From CANJQJ01 sp964383565 (GTDB taxonomy: Bacteria > Pseudomonadota > Alphaproteobacteria > Sphingomonadales > Sphingomonadaceae), in contig CAYLIK010000013.1 in NCBI GenBank assembly GCA_964383565.1, forward strand, positions 1 through 34,179: a DNA stretch of 34,179 nt, read 5' to 3'. The notes beneath the pieces were generated by a model. The model worked only from the letters and a program-made list of their open reading frames with translations. It made no database searches and was not told the origin of the DNA. A program made the position numbers and the translations under genes. Shown piece by piece: positions 32,498-34,179 of the stretch; position 1 is the first letter of the stretch, and the number at the start of each line of letters is the position of its first letter.

Positions 32498-32546
32498 GCC
32501 AGGAAGGATTGGCCCATCCGTCAAAACGAATGCGCCCCTTCCTGGC
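32498..32546. terminator. Inverted repeat between mucR-like and kinase genes
   Basis: GCCAGGAAGG (32498-32507) and CCTTCCTGGC (32537-32546) are perfectly complementary, with a 29-base loop; one mismatch out, the pairing continues for three more bases. It lies downstream of the mucR-like gene and upstream of the kinase on the same strand. It may terminate or attenuate read-through into the kinase gene. The long loop makes a simple terminator less certain. Confidence 0.4.
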
Positions 32547-32606
32547 CTTGGTAGTATCTGCAGCAGATGGAACCGTGCACCTGTTGGCGCGATCCCAGCC
32601 GTGGGT

Positions 32607-33260
32607 TCAGCTTGCAGGCGTCTTGGGTTTTGCAACGGCCTTGGGCTTCGCAGCGGTGGCAGCCTTGGGCTTTGCAGCAGCCTTGGGCTTCGCGGCCACT
32701 GCAGCCTTCGGTTTTGCAGCGGCCTTGGGCTTTGCAGCCGCGGGCGCCTTTGACTTGGCGGGTGCGGCTGGGGTTGCGGCCTTCGCCGGCGCCGCTTCAA
32801 TCTTGGCAGGGGCAGCAGCCGCAGCTTTTGCAGGTGCAGGCGCCGCCTTGGCCGGAGCTGGACTTGCCTTGCGGCCCAGGCCGATATCATGTGCGAGCTG
32901 CCGGCGTTGCGCTGCATAATTCGGTGCTACCATCGGATAATCCGCGGGCAACTTCCACTTTGCGCGATAGTCCGAAGGAGTCATCTGATAATGTGTCATC
33001 AGATGCCGCTTGAGCATTTTCAGTTTCTTGCCGTCTTCAAGACAGACAAGATAATCCGGCTTGATCGAAGACCGGATCGAGACCGCCGGTTCCTGGTCCG
33101 GTTGCTTGGATGGCGCGGCGCTATTCAGGCTGCTGAGCGCCGAATACACATTGGAGATAAGCGACGGCAGATCGTTAGTAGCGACACTATTGTTAGCTAC
33201 GTGCGATGCGACGATGTCGGCGGTCAATCCGAGCAATGTCTCCGTATTTGGTTCAGTCAC
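32607..33260 (-). CDS. MucR/Ros-family regulator with Ala/Lys/Pro-rich tail
   Basis: A 217-residue protein. Residues 1-131 are a complete MucR-type regulator with a zinc finger of the C-x2-D-x9-H-x3-H kind (Cys73, Asp76, His86, His90) and KPDYLVCLEDGKKLKMLKRH, YRAKWKLPADYPMVAPNYA as hallmarks. The remaining 86 residues are Ala, Lys and Pro repeats like the tail of histone H1. MucR proteins are H-NS-like silencers of AT-rich promoters and regulate exopolysaccharide, motility and cell cycle. Typical members are about 140-150 residues. GTG 33260 follows a perfect AGGAGG site. The tail likely strengthens non-specific DNA binding; that is inference. Confidence 0.9.
   Translation of the reverse strand: MTEPNTETLLGLTADIVASHVANNSVATNDLPSLISNVYSALSSLNSAAPSKQPDQEPAVSIRSSIKPDYLVCLEDGKKLKMLKRHLMTHYQMTPSDYRAKWKLPADYPMVAPNYAAQRRQLAHDIGLGRKASPAPAKAAPAPAKAAAAAPAKIEAAPAKAATPAAPAKSKAPAAAKPKAAAKPKAAVAAKPKAAAKPKAATAAKPKAVAKPKTPAS
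32619..32748. repeat. Short tandem-like repeats coding the Ala/Lys/Pro tail
   Basis: On the plus strand a unit close to GCCTTGGGCTTTGCAGC recurs at least seven times with small changes, giving the A-K-P-K-A-A repeats of the MucR-like protein. Slippage or recombination here could change tail length between strains. Confidence 0.8.
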
Positions 33261-33706
33261 AGCTTCCTCCTGTTGTATAAACCCACGCTACTCGTGGATC
33301 CGCCCCGTCCGTTTTTCCGTTCGACATCAGATGCACAAACCCTAATTCGCGGGTAAATGACCTCGAAAATATCAATCGCATATAGAGAGGCCGAAAACGA
33401 AAGAAAAGAGATCAATGTTGGCCCAAAATTGGCCACTCCGATTGTCAACCAATACGAGTTCTAAAGTAGGCGGAGGCATCCGCCACTCAGTTTAAGGACA
33501 GAGTTATACCGGGGAATGGCGCCGCCGAAATTTCGGCTGATATAGTGAGACAATGTACGGCGTTAAGTCGAAGGAAGGTTCAAAGCCGCAAAAATCAGCC
33601 GCGAGATGCAGCGCGCTTTGGGATGCCGAGCAGATACTGCCCAGCTTCGTTGCTTGTACGAAATAATAAGAAGCGGGGGTAGAAGAAGGTTTCGATATAC
33701 TACGGT
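33261..33706. promoter_or_regulatory. Long AT-richer intergenic region upstream of the mucR-like gene
   Basis: These 446 bases contain no credible protein gene. Near 33260 is the AGGAGG ribosome site of the mucR-like gene. Three symmetric elements are present: TGGCC/GGCCA around CAAAATT at 33419-33435, GGCGGA/TCCGCC with a GGCA loop at 33469-33484, and a perfect 14-base palindrome GCCGAAATTTCGGC at 33524-33537. MucR proteins often repress their own AT-rich promoters, so this region may hold the autoregulatory sites. One of the hairpins could belong to a small RNA or end the leftward transcript of the next gene. Confidence 0.45.
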
Positions 33707-33991
33707 TTATGCGCCGCGATCAACAATTGCGGGGGGAGGCGTGCCACCGGTTTCGATGGCCTGTGCGCTATAACCATCGCTGACAAAGCCATTTGCCTGC
33801 AGCGCGACGATCAGGTTTGCGGCATTCATTCCATCGATTCCCCCATAGTAACGGATAGGGGTTACTTGCTTCACGGGCGCGGGTTCTTGTGCCGCATTGG
33901 CGACGCCCTGCGGTTCCTGCCGATCGGCATGCGGCCGTGCGGCGACGGTGGAAACCGCGCTCACATTCGCAACTGGGACGATGGCACTCAC
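33707..33991 (-). CDS. Small protein of unknown function
   Basis: A 94-residue frame from GTG 33991, preceded by GGGAG about ten bases upstream. The first 45 residues are rich in Ala, Val and Pro without a clear signal peptide; the second half reads VTPIRYYGGIDGMNAANLIV, then ALQANGFVSDGYSAQ and a Pro-containing end. I do not recognise the family. The composition and the ribosome site favour a real gene, but no overlapping conserved domain supports it. It lies between a tRNA-Lys gene and the mucR-like upstream region on the same strand. Confidence 0.55.
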   Translation of the reverse strand: MSAIVPVANVSAVSTVAARPHADRQEPQGVANAAQEPAPVKQVTPIRYYGGIDGMNAANLIVALQANGFVSDGYSAQAIETGGTPPPAIVDRGA

Positions 33992-34106
33992 GATAATATG
34001 CTCCCGATATTGGGCGCAGCATCACACGCGAGAACTTAAAAGCGGCTTCAAGGACAGATTTAACGTGCTGTTATCGATGTTTCCGAAACATCACCTGCCG
34101 CGTGGA

Positions 34107-34179
34107 TGGTGGGTCCGCCGGGATTCGAACCCGGGACCTCTCGATTAAAAGTCGCTTGCTCTACCGACTGAGCTACGGA
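34107..34179 (-). tRNA. tRNA-Lys (TTT), 5' end cut by window end
   Basis: On the minus strand the T-arm GGTTCGAATCC, the anticodon loop CTTTTAA (anticodon TTT) and the D-arm AGCTCAGTCGGTAGAGC are all readable. The 3' acceptor strand CGGACCC, discriminator A and a genome-encoded CCA (34107-34109) are present. The matching 5' strand should be GGGTCCG; the window ends after TCCG, so three bases are missing. Confidence 0.96.

Noticed and set aside
34107..34179. tRNA-Lys as the attachment site of an integrated element
   Set aside because: No integrase, no repeated tRNA 3' end and no foreign-looking genes are seen in this window; the other side of the tRNA is not included.

Overview
The window looks like chromosomal DNA of an alphaproteobacterium of the order Sphingomonadales (Sphingomonas in the wide sense). 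The grounds are high GC, the gene content and order (hflK-hflC-degP, purD beside xseA, a DUF2093 gene, a LytTR two-component system, a MucR regulator, a small DUF6961-like gene) and the many 4-base start/stop overlaps. This is inference from content; no 16S gene or search was available.

Bases 1-14294 form an exopolysaccharide / surface-glycan locus. It holds two tandem related GT4 glycosyltransferases (one cut by the window start), a third glycosyltransferase facing away from them, a Wzx-type flippase, four membrane acyltransferases in two coupled pairs, a multi-spanning Wzy-like candidate polymerase, a membrane-anchored metallophosphoesterase, a Wza/GumB-like export lipoprotein and, divergent from it, a Wzc-like co-polymerase with a kinase domain. 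Together these supply most steps of a Wzx/Wzy-type route: assembly on a lipid carrier, acyl decoration, flipping, polymerisation, chain-length control and export. The locus ends at a 143-bp imperfect palindrome (14304-14446).

Bases 14446-20281 are metabolic. They hold a bile-acid:sodium-symporter-like protein coupled to an Sfp-type phosphopantetheinyl transferase, a small sphingomonad protein, a tyrosine-catabolism pair (hpd-maiA) with a divergent Lrp/AsnC regulator and palindromic operator candidates between them, a CoA-binding protein, and the Fe-S carrier Mrp/ApbC.

Bases 20377-26060 are an envelope-quality-control run on the plus strand: hflK, hflC, a DegP/DegQ-type protease, a HerA-like ATPase (YjgR/DUF853) and a coupled secreted protein that runs into a 10-N assembly gap.

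Bases 26317-34179 hold a membrane-anchored helix-hairpin-helix protein, purD and xseA (divergent, with start codons overlapping by two bases), a DUF2093 protein, an M23 peptidase lipoprotein, a LytS/LytTR-type two-component system, a MucR-family regulator with a long Ala/Lys/Pro tail, an unrecognised small protein, and tRNA-Lys(TTT), which the window end cuts. I see no CRISPR array, prophage or insertion-sequence transposase. The features most worth a second look are the MucR tail, the purD/xseA overlap, the long palindrome, a 13-base motif shared by two upstream regions, and the dense acyltransferase set.
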